From Limnothrix sp. CACIAM 69d (GTDB lineage: Bacteria > Cyanobacteriota > Cyanobacteriia > CACIAM-69d), in contig MKGP02000018.1 in NCBI GenBank assembly GCA_001913845.2, positions 52,454 through 116,453 of the forward strand: 64,000 nucleotides of DNA, given 5' to 3'. The translations under genes and the position numbers were made by a program. A model generated the notes under the pieces. The model was given only the letters and a program-made list of their open reading frames with translations, was not told the origin of the DNA and did not search any database. Of the stretch, positions 23,647-32,688 are shown piece by piece. How positions within the stretch are numbered: the first letter of the stretch is position 1; every line of letters starts with the position of its first letter.

Positions 23647-24948
23647 TCACTCATTGGCGCGATCGGGACTCATGACCTGGGGTTTCACCTGCAATGACAG
23701 GTTTTGACCGTTGCGATTGATGGCGAAAGTGAGAGGACGGGTTGTGCCCGTGGCTTCCACCATTTGCTGCACTTCGCTGGGATCTTCCACCACCTTGCCA
23801 TCAATCTGAAACACCGTGTCTCCGGGGCGCAAACCCGCTTCCGCAGCGGGCGATCGGGGCATCACTTGCACAATCAGCACCCCCGCATCCAGTTCGATTT
23901 TGGCGTTGCTGTTCGGATCTTCGTTGATCTGCTGCTTCAATTCGGGCGTGAGCTTCACCATCCGCACCCCCACGAAGGCATGATCCGCCCGGCCCTTGGC
24001 CACCAGTTGCTCGGCAATTTGGCGGGCCCGATTGATCGGAATCGCAAAGCCAATCCCCTGGGCCCCTCGGATGATGGCCGTGTTCATGCCGATCACGGCT
24101 CCGCGCTCATCGATCAGCGGGCCGCCGGAGTTACCGGGGTTAATGGCTGCGTCGGTTTGGATGAAGTTCACCCGCTTGTCCGGTACGCCAACCTGATTGC
24201 TCGATCGCCCGGTAGCACTAATAATGCCGGTGGTGACCGTGTTGTCCAGCCCCAGGGGGTTCCCGATCGCGATCGCCCATTGCCCCGGTTGCAACTGGTC
24301 AGAGTTGCCCAGGTTGACCGTCGGTAAATCCTTGGCGTTGATTTGCACCACCGCCACATCTGTCAGGGAATCTGCCCCAACCACTTTGCCATCAAACTTG
24401 CGCCCATCCTTCAGGGTCACGGTCACCGAAGTGGCTCCCTCCACCACGTGGGCATTGGTGAAAATTTTGCCGTCATTGGTCACCAGGAAGCCCGAACCGG
24501 AACCACGGGTTTCTCGCTCCTGGGGGGCGGGCCCTTCTTCTCCAAAGAAGCGACGGAAAAAGGGATTGCTAAATTCACCGGGAATTTCGTTCCGAACAGT
24601 GCGGGCAGAGTCAATGCGCACCACGGCGGGCCCCACGCGATTGACCACGGTGGTGACGAAGTTGCCAGGGTTGTTGGCATTGGCGGCAGATCCCAACGGC
24701 AGCGACACCGGCACGGAACTGGTGTTAGGCAGGGAAGCCGGCTCGCCCCCACTCGCTAAAATTCCCCAGGCATTCGGTGACACCATCCGCACCCCCGCTA
24801 AAGCCGCCCCCGCCCCAAACAGGATCAGGGAAACGTAGAGCAGGCCCTTCGATCCGCCGCCGGAACGATTGGGGGGATTTTGAAATTGCACCCGATCGGG
24901 GCGATCGTTGGGAGATGTCATGGCAGCTTTCGGCAGTCGAAACGTCAT
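23647..24948 (-). CDS. HtrA/Deg-family serine protease with PDZ domain
   Basis: The 433-residue precursor has an N-terminal hydrophobic segment at about 35-52 that serves as signal or anchor, then a trypsin-like domain with the full triad: H167 in FTNAHVVEG, D197 in DSLTDVAVV and S274 in NPGNSGGPL. A single PDZ domain follows at about 320-425. This is the HhoA/HhoB/HtrA type of cyanobacteria, which degrades damaged proteins in the periplasm or lumen. Which of the three paralogues it is cannot be told. A Met ten codons downstream (24921) is an alternative start. Confidence 0.92.
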   Translation of the reverse strand: MTFRLPKAAMTSPNDRPDRVQFQNPPNRSGGGSKGLLYVSLILFGAGAALAGVRMVSPNAWGILASGGEPASLPNTSSVPVSLPLGSAANANNPGNFVTTVVNRVGPAVVRIDSARTVRNEIPGEFSNPFFRRFFGEEGPAPQERETRGSGSGFLVTNDGKIFTNAHVVEGATSVTVTLKDGRKFDGKVVGADSLTDVAVVQINAKDLPTVNLGNSDQLQPGQWAIAIGNPLGLDNTVTTGIISATGRSSNQVGVPDKRVNFIQTDAAINPGNSGGPLIDERGAVIGMNTAIIRGAQGIGFAIPINRARQIAEQLVAKGRADHAFVGVRMVKLTPELKQQINEDPNSNAKIELDAGVLIVQVMPRSPAAEAGLRPGDTVFQIDGKVVEDPSEVQQMVEATGTTRPLTFAINRNGQNLSLQVKPQVMSPDRANE

Positions 24949-25175
24949 CGGGCTGTGTCCTTATCCATTCTGGCCTGTTTGACCCCAATCTAGTCAGCTT
25001 GTTTGACGGGGTTATGGTACAGACATGACGCGGTGATGACGCTTGCGCGGCAAACGGTTCATGGGAAGCCAGCGGAGAGCCACGTTTAGGCCATGATAAC
25101 GAGGAGATTGCTGGATCTTGATTGCTGGATCTTGCTGTTCAGATCTCCGACTTTGGGTTCTTATTCGCTGATGCT

Positions 25176-25538
25176 ATGGCTCCTTTGGTATCTCCCCCGC
25201 AACCTGAACCATCCGCCCATTCCCGATCGCCCCGCTTGAGTCCGTCCAATTCCCCCACTGCCGGTCAACAGCCCGCCAGCGGGCCTGATTGGTGGCTGTT
25301 GGCCCGCCAGCGCTCCGTGGTGCAGCGGGCCCTGCGTACCTCGCTGTTGGTGGGCACGATCTTGGTGGGCATTAATCACGGCGATGCTCTGCTGCGGCGC
25401 GACTGTCCGCCCGATCGCCTCGCCAAAATTGGGCTAACTTACATGGTTCCCTATTTGGTGGCCACCTTTGCTTCCGTTTCCACCCTGCGGGAATTGGGGC
25501 GATCGGCCATGGGCGATCGCGAGGAAAACGGTCACTAG
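25176..25538 (+). CDS. nrtS: NrtS-like nitrate/nitrite transporter
   Basis: From the ATG at 25176 the protein has 120 residues: a disordered Ser/Pro-rich start of about 45 residues, then two membrane helices. The first holds VGTILVGINHGDALL (59-73), the second IGLTYMVPYLVATFASV (85-101). These motifs match NrtS, a small two-helix nitrate/nitrite permease described in marine cyanobacteria. Known NrtS proteins are shorter at the N-terminus, so the leader is unusual. No nitrate assimilation genes are near, and no NtcA site is obvious. The family call rests on motif memory. Confidence 0.65.
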   Translation: MAPLVSPPQPEPSAHSRSPRLSPSNSPTAGQQPASGPDWWLLARQRSVVQRALRTSLLVGTILVGINHGDALLRRDCPPDRLAKIGLTYMVPYLVATFASVSTLRELGRSAMGDREENGH

Positions 25539-25590
25539 GAGGGTGACAGGCTTAATTTATTGGGTCAAAGCGGCAAAGGCAGTCGTGCTA

Positions 25591-25610
25591 ACAAGGGACT
25601 TAAGCCCCTT
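25591..25610. repeat. Palindromic repeat between convergent genes
   Basis: CAAGGGACTTAAGCCCCTTG with one mismatch lies between the 3' ends of nrtS and the phasin-like gene. It could act as a bidirectional terminator. Confidence 0.85.
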
Positions 25611-25678
25611 GCTGCCTAACGGCTTGGTGGCGACAACAGTCAGTTGACTTGGCCTATCACGCTAAGGCAGCCGCGCTC

Positions 25679-26056
25679 CTAGGATCCCGCCTGATCCCGC
25701 AGCCGTCGCAGTTCCGCCTGGAGCCGTTCCACTTCTTGGCGCATGGCATCCAGATTGGCCCCACCATTGGCCGCATCTGCGCTCACTTCCGCATCCAAAA
25801 TTTCAATGCGGCGCGGCTCCTGGCCGGCGGATGGCTCGTGGCTGGGGCCGCTGTCTTGGGATTGTTGAATCAAGGCTTCCACGGCGCGGCGAGCCTCTTC
25901 GGTGGACATCTCGCCTCTTGCCACCATCTCATCGGCCAGTTGTTGCAGTTTGCTGGGCAAGTCGGTGAAGGTTTCACTGGCCTTTTCACCGGCATAGCTG
26001 GCAAGGCCAACACCCAAATACAGGGCTTTTTGCACCAAGTTACCGAAGTCAGGCAT
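25679..26056 (-). CDS. Phasin-family protein
   Basis: The ATG at 26056 gives 125 residues (MPDFGNLVQKALYLGVGLASYAGEKASETF). The chain is a helical block, then an acidic linker, and a C-terminal coiled coil (MRQEVERLQAELRRLRDQ). It resembles small cyanobacterial proteins annotated as phasin or polyhydroxyalkanoate-granule associated. No PHA synthesis genes lie nearby, so a granule role is not supported by context. An upstream in-frame extension to 26158 has no such character. Confidence 0.65.
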   Translation of the reverse strand: MPDFGNLVQKALYLGVGLASYAGEKASETFTDLPSKLQQLADEMVARGEMSTEEARRAVEALIQQSQDSGPSHEPSAGQEPRRIEILDAEVSADAANGGANLDAMRQEVERLQAELRRLRDQAGS

Positions 26057-26506
26057 GTTGCTTGCTCCTGAGAAAACGGGTCGATCGAACGGATGGGCAA
26101 AATCGAGCGGCGGCCGGAGCCAAAGCCCAAGGGCCCAGCACCGGGGCAAACCCGCCAAGGATTCGCATCCAGCCTAGCGCGGGAGTTCCCCGATCGCGCC
26201 GTTCTTTCCAGCGAATTTCGGGTAAATTCAGGGCCAATCAACGGCTATGGTGTTGTCGAGATTGGGCCAGCGGCAACGGTTGCATGGATCATCATGGATG
26301 GCTGTAGAGCGTTGTTGATCGCCATCAATTTCTCGTCAGAGATCGCCAGGGATCACCAAAATGTCTAATGATCAAGATCCTTGGCTGTTGGATGAGCGAT
26401 TGTCTGCCCCGTTGGTTTGGGCTGTTTGCTTGGGCGACTGGTCTACACCATTGCTTTTTCCGCTGCTTTTTTCTGTTGTTTCCTATTATTTTCTGAGGGA
26501 ATTCTT
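26057..26506. other. Intergenic region upstream of glmU
   Basis: About 450 bp between two divergent genes, presumably holding both promoters. Open frames on the plus strand at 26093-26368 and 26361-26552 show no coding character. No repeat or terminator is seen. Confidence 0.5.
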
Positions 26507-27862
26507 GTGGTTGCCGTTGCGATTCTTGCGGCCGGTAAAGGCACGCGCATGAAATCTGATTTACCCAAGGTGTTACATGAATTGGGGGGCAAAAGCGCGA
26601 TCGCCCGAGTCTTGGAGAGCCTGTCTCAATTATCGGTCGATCGATGCCTGACCATTGTTGGCCATCGAGCAGATTTAGTGCGATCGCACCTGGCCGCCTG
26701 GCCGCAAATGGAATTTGTGGAACAACGGGAACAAAAGGGAACCGGCCACGCTGTTCAACAATTACTCGCCCCTTTAGCGGACTATGAAGGTGATTTGCTG
26801 GTGCTCAATGGGGATGTGCCCCTCTTGCGCCCAGAAACCCTAGCCAACCTTCTGAAAGTTCATCAAACTCACCAGAATGCTGCCACTATTCTGACAGCGC
26901 AACTGGCGAACCCCCAGGGCTATGGTCGCGTTTTTTGTGATCAAAATCTGATTGTTCAAGAAATTATTGAAGACCGAGATTGCAGCCCCGAACAACGCCA
27001 AAATTGCCGAATTAATGCCGGAATTTATTGTTTTCGCTGGTCGGCATTGGCGGCTTTTTTACCCCAGCTCAAAAATGACAATAGCCAAGGGGAATATTAT
27101 TTAACTGATGCGATCGGGGCCTTGGATCCGGTGATGGCTTTGGATGTGGCCGATCCGGAGGAAATTTGGGGATTTAACGATCGGGTGCAACTGGCGGCGG
27201 CGGCCCAGGTGTTGCAACGACGCACTAAGGAGCAATGGATGCGATCGGGCGTGACCCTGATTGATCCCAGCAGCATCACGATCGACGATACGGTCACCAT
27301 CGGCCCCGATGCGATCATTGAACCCCAAACCCATCTGCGCGGCCACAGCTCGATCGGAGCCGGAGCCAGAATCGGCCCCGGCTCACTGATTGAAAACGCC
27401 ACGATCGGGGACGGTTGCCAAGTGCTCTATTCCGTCGTCACCGACAGCGAAATTGGCCCTAATAACCAAGTGGGGCCCTTTGCCCATGTGCGCGGCCATG
27501 CCAGCACCGGCCCCGATTGTCGCCTGGGGAACTTTGTGGAACTGAAAAATGCGCAATTGGGCAGCAACACCAAAGCCTCCCATCTGTCCTATTTGGGCGA
27601 TGCCACCTTGGGCGATCGGGTCAACATCGGCGCAGGAACCGTCACGGCGAACTACGACGGTGTGAACAAACACCGCACCATGATCGGCGATCGCAGCAAA
27701 ACCGGTGCAAACACAGTGCTCGTAGCTCCCGTCACCATTGGCCAAGACGTGACGATCGCCGCCGGTTCCACGGTCACCGAAGACGTGAGCGACGATGCCT
27801 TGGTGATTGCCCGATCGCGCCAAGTCGTGAAACCCGGTTGGCGCTTGCCCAGTGCTGACTAG
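26507..27862 (+). CDS. glmU: Bifunctional UDP-GlcNAc pyrophosphorylase / glucosamine-1-P acetyltransferase
   Basis: GlmU makes UDP-N-acetylglucosamine for peptidoglycan and lipopolysaccharide. The N-terminal uridyltransferase domain opens with [21 protein letters not shown], the nucleotide-binding signature. The C-terminal half is a left-handed beta-helix of hexapeptides ([15 protein letters not shown] onward) with the acetyl-CoA site region [10 protein letters not shown]. The GTG at 26507 gives 451 residues, the normal length, and has GAGGGA about 10 bp upstream. An in-frame extension to 26417 is not supported. A strong terminator follows. Confidence 0.95.
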   Translation: MVAVAILAAGKGTRMKSDLPKVLHELGGKSAIARVLESLSQLSVDRCLTIVGHRADLVRSHLAAWPQMEFVEQREQKGTGHAVQQLLAPLADYEGDLLVLNGDVPLLRPETLANLLKVHQTHQNAATILTAQLANPQGYGRVFCDQNLIVQEIIEDRDCSPEQRQNCRINAGIYCFRWSALAAFLPQLKNDNSQGEYYLTDAIGALDPVMALDVADPEEIWGFNDRVQLAAAAQVLQRRTKEQWMRSGVTLIDPSSITIDDTVTIGPDAIIEPQTHLRGHSSIGAGARIGPGSLIENATIGDGCQVLYSVVTDSEIGPNNQVGPFAHVRGHASTGPDCRLGNFVELKNAQLGSNTKASHLSYLGDATLGDRVNIGAGTVTANYDGVNKHRTMIGDRSKTGANTVLVAPVTIGQDVTIAAGSTVTEDVSDDALVIARSRQVVKPGWRLPSAD

Positions 27863-27898
27863 GCTCGCGCTCTAAATGATCTCCTCATGATCTCCTCC

Positions 27899-27946
27899 CA
27901 TCGGGCGCTACCGAACTGTTGCAGTTCCTAGCGCCCGATGTTTTTT
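27899..27946 (+). terminator. Terminator of glmU
   Basis: A perfect 12-bp stem CATCGGGCGCTA (27899-27910) with TAGCGCCCGATG (27929-27940), followed by six T. Confidence 0.92.
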
Positions 27947-28285
27947 CAGGGTGATTTAAGGAAAATCTTGGAAAAATCTGCCAAATTACCGATTCAAAAT
28001 GGCTTTTTCTCTAAAAAACACCTGGAGTATCGCCATTTCGCTATTAGCTTAGCGCAAGCCCCGTTACTGACGGACTTGAGGAAGCTCAGTGACACAATGC
28101 ACGTCTGATGACGATCTCGATCGCAGGGAGTAAAGATTTGTATCACAGAATACGGTCTATTACGATCGCCTTGATCTTCCGCAATGATCACGCTTCCTTA
28201 CTGGGGTGAATCACCTGGCCAGCGCACCTAAAGCGTCATATTAGAAACGTAGATTCGACTGCAAATGTCGATGCAGGGGTGAATT

Positions 28286-28504
28286 ATGCAACCGCCCGTT
28301 CGACTATTGCCCTTTGCATTATCCGAGCTATTTGCCCAAGTGACGGCGACCGGTCGCCTCACCCTCGCCGATCGCTACGGCTTGCTCGCAGCGCTCCTGG
28401 ACGACTCGATCACGGAAGAGGAACGAGCCTCTATTGATCGTCTTTTGCGATCGATTCGTCGTGGGCGGGTGGAGATAGTGAACGATTTGTCCACACTGGT
28501 GTAG
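28286..28504 (+). CDS. Small conserved hypothetical protein
   Basis: The 72-residue product (MQPPVRLLPFALSELFAQVTATGRLTLADRYGLLAALLDDSITEEERASIDRLLRSIRRGR in outline) looks like two helical pairs, with GRLTLADRYGL and EEERASIDRLLR as its most conserved-looking parts. Similar small proteins seem common in cyanobacteria, but no function is known to me. It is a single gene upstream of a non-coding stretch and a terminator. Confidence 0.65.
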   Translation: MQPPVRLLPFALSELFAQVTATGRLTLADRYGLLAALLDDSITEEERASIDRLLRSIRRGRVEIVNDLSTLV

Positions 28505-28761
28505 CGGGGTCAGCGGATCCCAGGATTCAATCCTGAAGGCTGCCTTGATATCCTCAAACTCAGTCACAGCAATCGTTTCGGGTTGGCGGTCAACCCCTTT
28601 GGCCGCCATCCACCCAAGGGCAAAAACTTCAACGATCGGGCCGAAGCATCGCAATTCCCTCGCGATCGCGCCAGTCAAATCCACACCGCTTTTGCATCTC
28701 AGTGCGGTTTCTAGGCAACCCCTGAGATGCCTAAAGCCCTTAAAGCACACTCAGCACAGCT

Positions 28762-28793
28762 AAAGCGCCGTCCGACAGAGCCGGCGCTTTTTT
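28762..28793 (+). terminator. Strong Rho-independent terminator
   Basis: A perfect 9-bp stem AAAGCGCCG (28762-28770) with CGGCGCTTT (28782-28790) is followed by TTT. It lies 258 bp after the small gene ending at 28504. Confidence 0.85.
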
Positions 28794-28872
28794 CGTGTTT
28801 TTTCCTGTTTCTCCTGGCTCAGGATCGAATCCCGATCGGCAAGCGGTGAATTGGGGTGGGCAGGCGGCGATC

Positions 28873-28902
28873 GTTGCAGCCCCAAAAGGGCGGGGCTGCA
28901 AC
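28873..28902 (+). promoter_or_regulatory. Inverted repeat upstream of psbK
   Basis: An 11-bp perfect inverted repeat, GTTGCAGCCCC (28873-28883) and GGGGCTGCAAC (28892-28902), with an 8-nt loop. It ends 64 bp before the psbK start. It could be a 5'UTR hairpin, an operator or an upstream terminator with a weak T-tract. Confidence 0.6.
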
Positions 28903-28966
28903 CCCGGTTTTCTGATAGAATTTTCGGCAGCTTTTAATAAAATTCGTGTTGGAGAGGATACCCACA

Positions 28967-29104
28967 ATGGAAGCCGCCTTGCTGTTGGCCAAGTTGCCCG
29001 AAGCTTACTCCGCCTTCTCGCCGTTGGTTGACGTTCTGCCGATTATCCCTTTGCTGTTCCTGGCGCTGGCCTTTGTGTGGCAAGCTGCTGTTGGTTTCCG
29101 CTAA
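28967..29104 (+). CDS. psbK: Photosystem II reaction centre protein K
   Basis: The 45-residue product is PsbK, a single-helix subunit of the photosystem II core that sits next to CP43. The mature part reads [20 protein letters not shown] followed by the membrane helix [16 protein letters not shown], which matches the family almost completely. The first eight residues form the short leader that is removed. GGAGAGG lies about 11 bp before the ATG as a ribosome binding site. It is monocistronic, with an inverted repeat 64 bp upstream of the start. Confidence 0.95.
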   Translation: MEAALLLAKLPEAYSAFSPLVDVLPIIPLLFLALAFVWQAAVGFR

Positions 29105-29389
29105 AGCACGACACCCTTCGGCTAGGCCCAGGCTGAAAACCAGCCTGTTGAACCCCGTCCTCATCCAAAATTGTCCAAAAGCGTCCAATTTTGTTCCAGT
29201 CTCGCTGAGTTTCTCTAAGCTTCTCTGAGCTTAATGACCTGAGGTTTTCTGTCCGGGTTGTGGCTCAACGACTGGACATTTGAGCGCGCGATCGGGAGCG
29301 ATCACCCACTGATTCAGCTCAGTTCAACACAGCTTTCCTGAATTAGATCAACTCAGATTTTCATTATCTCCTAATCAAAAATCTGACCG

Positions 29390-29417
29390 AAAAGGCGTAC
29401 GATCGTGCGCTTTTTTT
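29390..29417 (+). terminator. Probable terminator downstream of psbK
   Basis: An imperfect stem (AAAAG-GCG-ACG paired with CGTGCGCTTTT, one bulge) ends in seven T. It lies about 290 bp after psbK. Confidence 0.6.
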
Positions 29418-29678
29418 GTGTCTTCCAACATTACTTTAGAATTGCGCTAGCAGGCTGAAGCTCTCACCCCGAAAGCATCAAGCAGCGGTTTCCGATCCCT
29501 AGAATCCGGCAACCACAGAATTAAGCTAGGGCAAATTGCCAGAAGACATTGCTAGGGGAAATAATTAGGGGAAATAACTAAGAGAAATTTGCCCCAAACC
29601 CTAGGACTTGTCGTCATTTCCTGAGTGCCAGCTAAAACAAACTGAAGCGGCTGATTTTCCTTGCCCCAACTGTCGTAA

Positions 29679-29698
29679 CAAGGGGCTTAAGCCCCTTG
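29679..29698. repeat. Palindromic repeat, perfect copy
   Basis: CAAGGGGCTTAAGCCCCTTG, 56 bp beyond the 3' end of the minus-strand gene at 29755. Flanks GTCGT before and CTGCCCAATGATCGG after match the flanks of the copies at 25591 and, reversed, 39617. Confidence 0.92.
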
Positions 29699-29754
29699 CT
29701 GCCCAATGATCGGCTCACGGCGGAATCAGGGTTTTCGGCGAAACGACGACACCC

Positions 29755-30177
29755 CTAACCTTCTCGGCGCAGGTTGCGATATTGATAAAACACAAATGCA
29801 TCAAATAAAACGCAAACAAAGCTACAGGCCAACCCAATGACCAACGTGCCTTGAACGGGGGAGCCATTACCAAAAACAGTTAAAAATAAAATAATCTGCT
29901 GCAATGTTGTGGCCGCAATCATATTCAAAACCGGCACGTAAACCCAAACCCCGATCGCCAGCAGCAAAATTCCCAAACCCGCCACGGGAATCAGAAAACC
30001 CAAGCTAGCGGCCAAAATTAAGGACTGCAATAGATCAATCAGCATTGTGTTTACGGAACTCAGGCGATCGCGCACCATTTGGCTATCAATGACCAATCCG
30101 GGACAACGCCCCGATCGCCCCCCGATCGCCCCCAAAACCTGTGAAATTTGTTGATACATTTCCATCCATCCTTGCAT
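29755..30177 (-). CDS. Hypothetical membrane protein
   Basis: Up to 140 residues with three hydrophobic segments, at about 45-65, 67-88 and 100-125 (LIDLLQSLILAASLGFLIPV, GILLLAIGVWVYVPVLNMIA, GTLVIGLACSFVCVLFDAFVF). The tail is YQYRNLRREG. Met34 and Met44 are possible later starts, and the first 33 residues look weakly coding. No family is recognised. Confidence 0.5.
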   Translation of the reverse strand: MQGWMEMYQQISQVLGAIGGRSGRCPGLVIDSQMVRDRLSSVNTMLIDLLQSLILAASLGFLIPVAGLGILLLAIGVWVYVPVLNMIAATTLQQIILFLTVFGNGSPVQGTLVIGLACSFVCVLFDAFVFYQYRNLRREG

Positions 30178-31055
30178 CGCCCCAATCCTCCCAGCTAAAA
30201 CTTTCCCTGAGGCGATCGCTCCATAGTCTCAGCATTCACCCTGAAGCTGCATCACTGGTCTTGGCAAACTTTCCAATCCAACACCAACTCCACTCAGCGA
30301 TTGAAATCGGGGTTATTTGGCTGTTTATTTCCTGACGATTGAGTCATGGCCGTGGGGCCGATCGCGTTTGTTGATGTTAATTCAGTTGATGTTGAGCCAT
30401 CGGAGCGCTGGCCAATGGTCTCCTGGGGTTGGGGCAGAATTTTCAGTCTGGTTTAAAAATGCACCCGATCGGGCAGTGTAATGATGAGGGTGATTGCCTC
30501 GCTATCGATGCCCCGTTGCTCTGCCCATCAATATACTTCCAGAATACGAATTGATTTTAGGGCTTTCCGTTGAAACACCGGTTTTGTCAAAAATCTTCAA
30601 TATCAGACCTAATTAGACTCAAAAGGATGACGAATTATCAAATAACGATGTAAAAATACGATAAAAAATCATTACGCTTTTCTTGCTTTTGCATCATAGT
30701 TGACAATTGCCTTGTTTCCGTTTGCCTTGATTTGTTTCTAATCATGTTTTGAGTCACAACTTTTGAGTCACGACCATTGATCAATGACGATTAATGAATG
30801 ACTTTATATGAATCATTCGGTGAGTTTTTGTAGATTCTTTATGGATTTTTAAATTTTTGTAAGCAACTAATTTGACAAACATCAGAAATCGCCCAGACCT
30901 GCAATGAGGTCATGGGCGATTCGAGGAACTAGAACGAGTTAATGGACGCGAGCAAGAACTCCAGCACCAAGTAACAACTGTTTAGAAACTGGTTGAATCA
31001 AAAAATGCAAACCAGCTCAAAACGGACATGAGATTGGCGCAAGATTAGCCTGTCC
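30178..31055. other. AT-rich intergenic region
   Basis: About 880 bp with no convincing gene. The part 30540-30880 is clearly richer in A and T than the surroundings and nearly lacks HIP1 sites. Only the hairpin at 30887-30921 stands out. Confidence 0.55.
30887..30921 (-). terminator. Probable terminator of the DUF4912 gene
   Basis: A long stem of two parts (AATCGCCCA with TGGGCGATT, inside it GACCT with AGGTC, one bulged base). On the minus strand it is followed by a weak T-tract. It lies 135 bp past the DUF4912 stop. Confidence 0.5.
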
Positions 31056-32429
31056 TTACGACAGCCACTCTAACTTGGCTTCTTCCTTGCTGTTGGTGTT
31101 GCGGGCGGGCGTTTGGCGCTCGAACTTCATGTGAATCGATCGGGTCTGTTCGCCATCGGCCGCCACCGCCATGATCGGGTAATCGATCATGCCGTCCTGG
31201 AAGGACATCTGGAAGCGGAATGTCCCATCGGGATTCAGTTTGATCGGTTGTCCGCCGATCGTCACCGTGGCATCGGGTTCCGTGGCTCCGTAAACAATCA
31301 GTTCCGCATCGGCCACCAGCCAGAATTGACGCGGGCGGATGGGCGGCATCGAAGCCCCAAACCCAATCCCAGACATCATCATGCCCACACCGGACATGCC
31401 CATCCCCGAAGCCGACAGGGCCCCCGGCAGACCCGGCGCACCCACCGCACCAGCCCACATGCCCACACCCGAGGGGAAGACATAGGAGCTGATGGCTTGC
31501 TCGCCCAGGTGCTGGATTGAGCCTGCGGGAACGGAACCGGGCACATGCTGCATGGAACCAAAGAGGGAACCGGCCACACGCATGGCTTCGACTCCGGCGG
31601 CCATCCCAAACACCTGTTGGTAAATGGCGTTTTCGGCGGCTTGGGCGGCCTTTTGGGCGGGAGGAATCAGGGTGGCCACGGTGGTGCCGCGCAGATCCTG
31701 CTCCCAATCAACGGTTACAAACACGTCTTCGATCCAGTCGGAGGGATACACGGGCGGAATCCGAACCGGGGCCGATCGCGCCAACACGAGCCACCGGCCG
31801 TCGCCGCAGCGGTAACCAATTTCGATCGCGTAGTCCCGATCGCTGATCGGAATGGGCAGGTACCATTCCCGAGCCAATTCATCGCAGGGGAACTCTTGAA
31901 CCGTGTGGGCCCGTTGGACACTCAGGTCCAAATCGGTTACGTCATAAACCCGTAACGCAAGCTGAAGACCCCCTTGGGCCCGCAACTCAGCTTTGTGCTC
32001 GTTGGGAATGTCCCAGTAGGTGTAGGCCCATTGGGGATCGCGAGGCAACAGAAGAATCCGACTTTCGCCATAGCCACCGGGCAGGTCGGGCAATCCTTCA
32101 TCAACACCGGAGAGGGTTTCCGGATCCAAAATCAGCTCTTCGGAGAGGTCGGCGAGATTGTTCGGTTGTCCGAGGTCGAATTTTGCAGCTTCCACAGCTT
32201 CTTGGGCCTCAATGGTACGAACGGGAATAACTTGGGCGATGGCTGGCGGGGCGGTGGGTGGCGTAGGGCTAGATGCCGACAGACCAGCCGATTTGGTTTG
32301 AATGGAGGCCAAAAGCTGATCTTTCCGCATTCGGCTATAGCGCGAGATACCTAACTCGCTGGCAACACGGCGCAGTTGGCGCAGTGTCATTTCCTCTAGG
32401 GGTGGACGTTCTTTGGGCGCGCTCATCAA
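31056..32429 (-). CDS. Rho N-terminal-like / DUF4912 protein
   Basis: The 457-residue protein opens with a Rho-N/SAP-like helical motif (EEMTLRQLRRVASELGISRYSRMRKDQLLASI, about 12-43) that could bind nucleic acid. After a Pro-rich linker comes a DUF4912 domain (about 115-235) with YGESRILLLPRDPQWAYTYWDIP and LQLALRVYDVTDL. A Gly/Met-rich stretch at about 325-360 precedes a final beta-rich domain (ADAELIVYGATEPDATVTIGG). DUF4912 is found in cyanobacteria and others and has no assigned function. It is a single gene. Confidence 0.82.
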   Translation of the reverse strand: MMSAPKERPPLEEMTLRQLRRVASELGISRYSRMRKDQLLASIQTKSAGLSASSPTPPTAPPAIAQVIPVRTIEAQEAVEAAKFDLGQPNNLADLSEELILDPETLSGVDEGLPDLPGGYGESRILLLPRDPQWAYTYWDIPNEHKAELRAQGGLQLALRVYDVTDLDLSVQRAHTVQEFPCDELAREWYLPIPISDRDYAIEIGYRCGDGRWLVLARSAPVRIPPVYPSDWIEDVFVTVDWEQDLRGTTVATLIPPAQKAAQAAENAIYQQVFGMAAGVEAMRVAGSLFGSMQHVPGSVPAGSIQHLGEQAISSYVFPSGVGMWAGAVGAPGLPGALSASGMGMSGVGMMMSGIGFGASMPPIRPRQFWLVADAELIVYGATEPDATVTIGGQPIKLNPDGTFRFQMSFQDGMIDYPIMAVAADGEQTRSIHMKFERQTPARNTNSKEEAKLEWLS

Positions 32430-32688
32430 CTCGAAAGCTCCTCAGCGAATAGGGCAGGCCATCAAAGGGCGATCGCACGTCAATAGCAGCGATGATGCTT
32501 TGGGCACGGTTTGGGATGGGCGATCCCAATCTCAGCTCTTGATGGCCGTTATCCTACTGAACTCGATCCCCACCCGTCGAGAGCGATCGAGGTTAATGTC
32601 ATTGATTCGTGACATATTGATCCGGATGCGCAAAACCCGCTTCGGAAAATGTCAGGTTTTGCTGACTTATCCCAATTAAGAAGGGGCC

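Larger units (their letters stand above)
29105..29754. other. Intergenic region downstream of psbK
   Basis: About 650 bp without a gene. It holds a terminator-like hairpin at 29390-29417 and a perfect copy of the 20-bp palindrome at 29679-29698. Confidence 0.55.
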
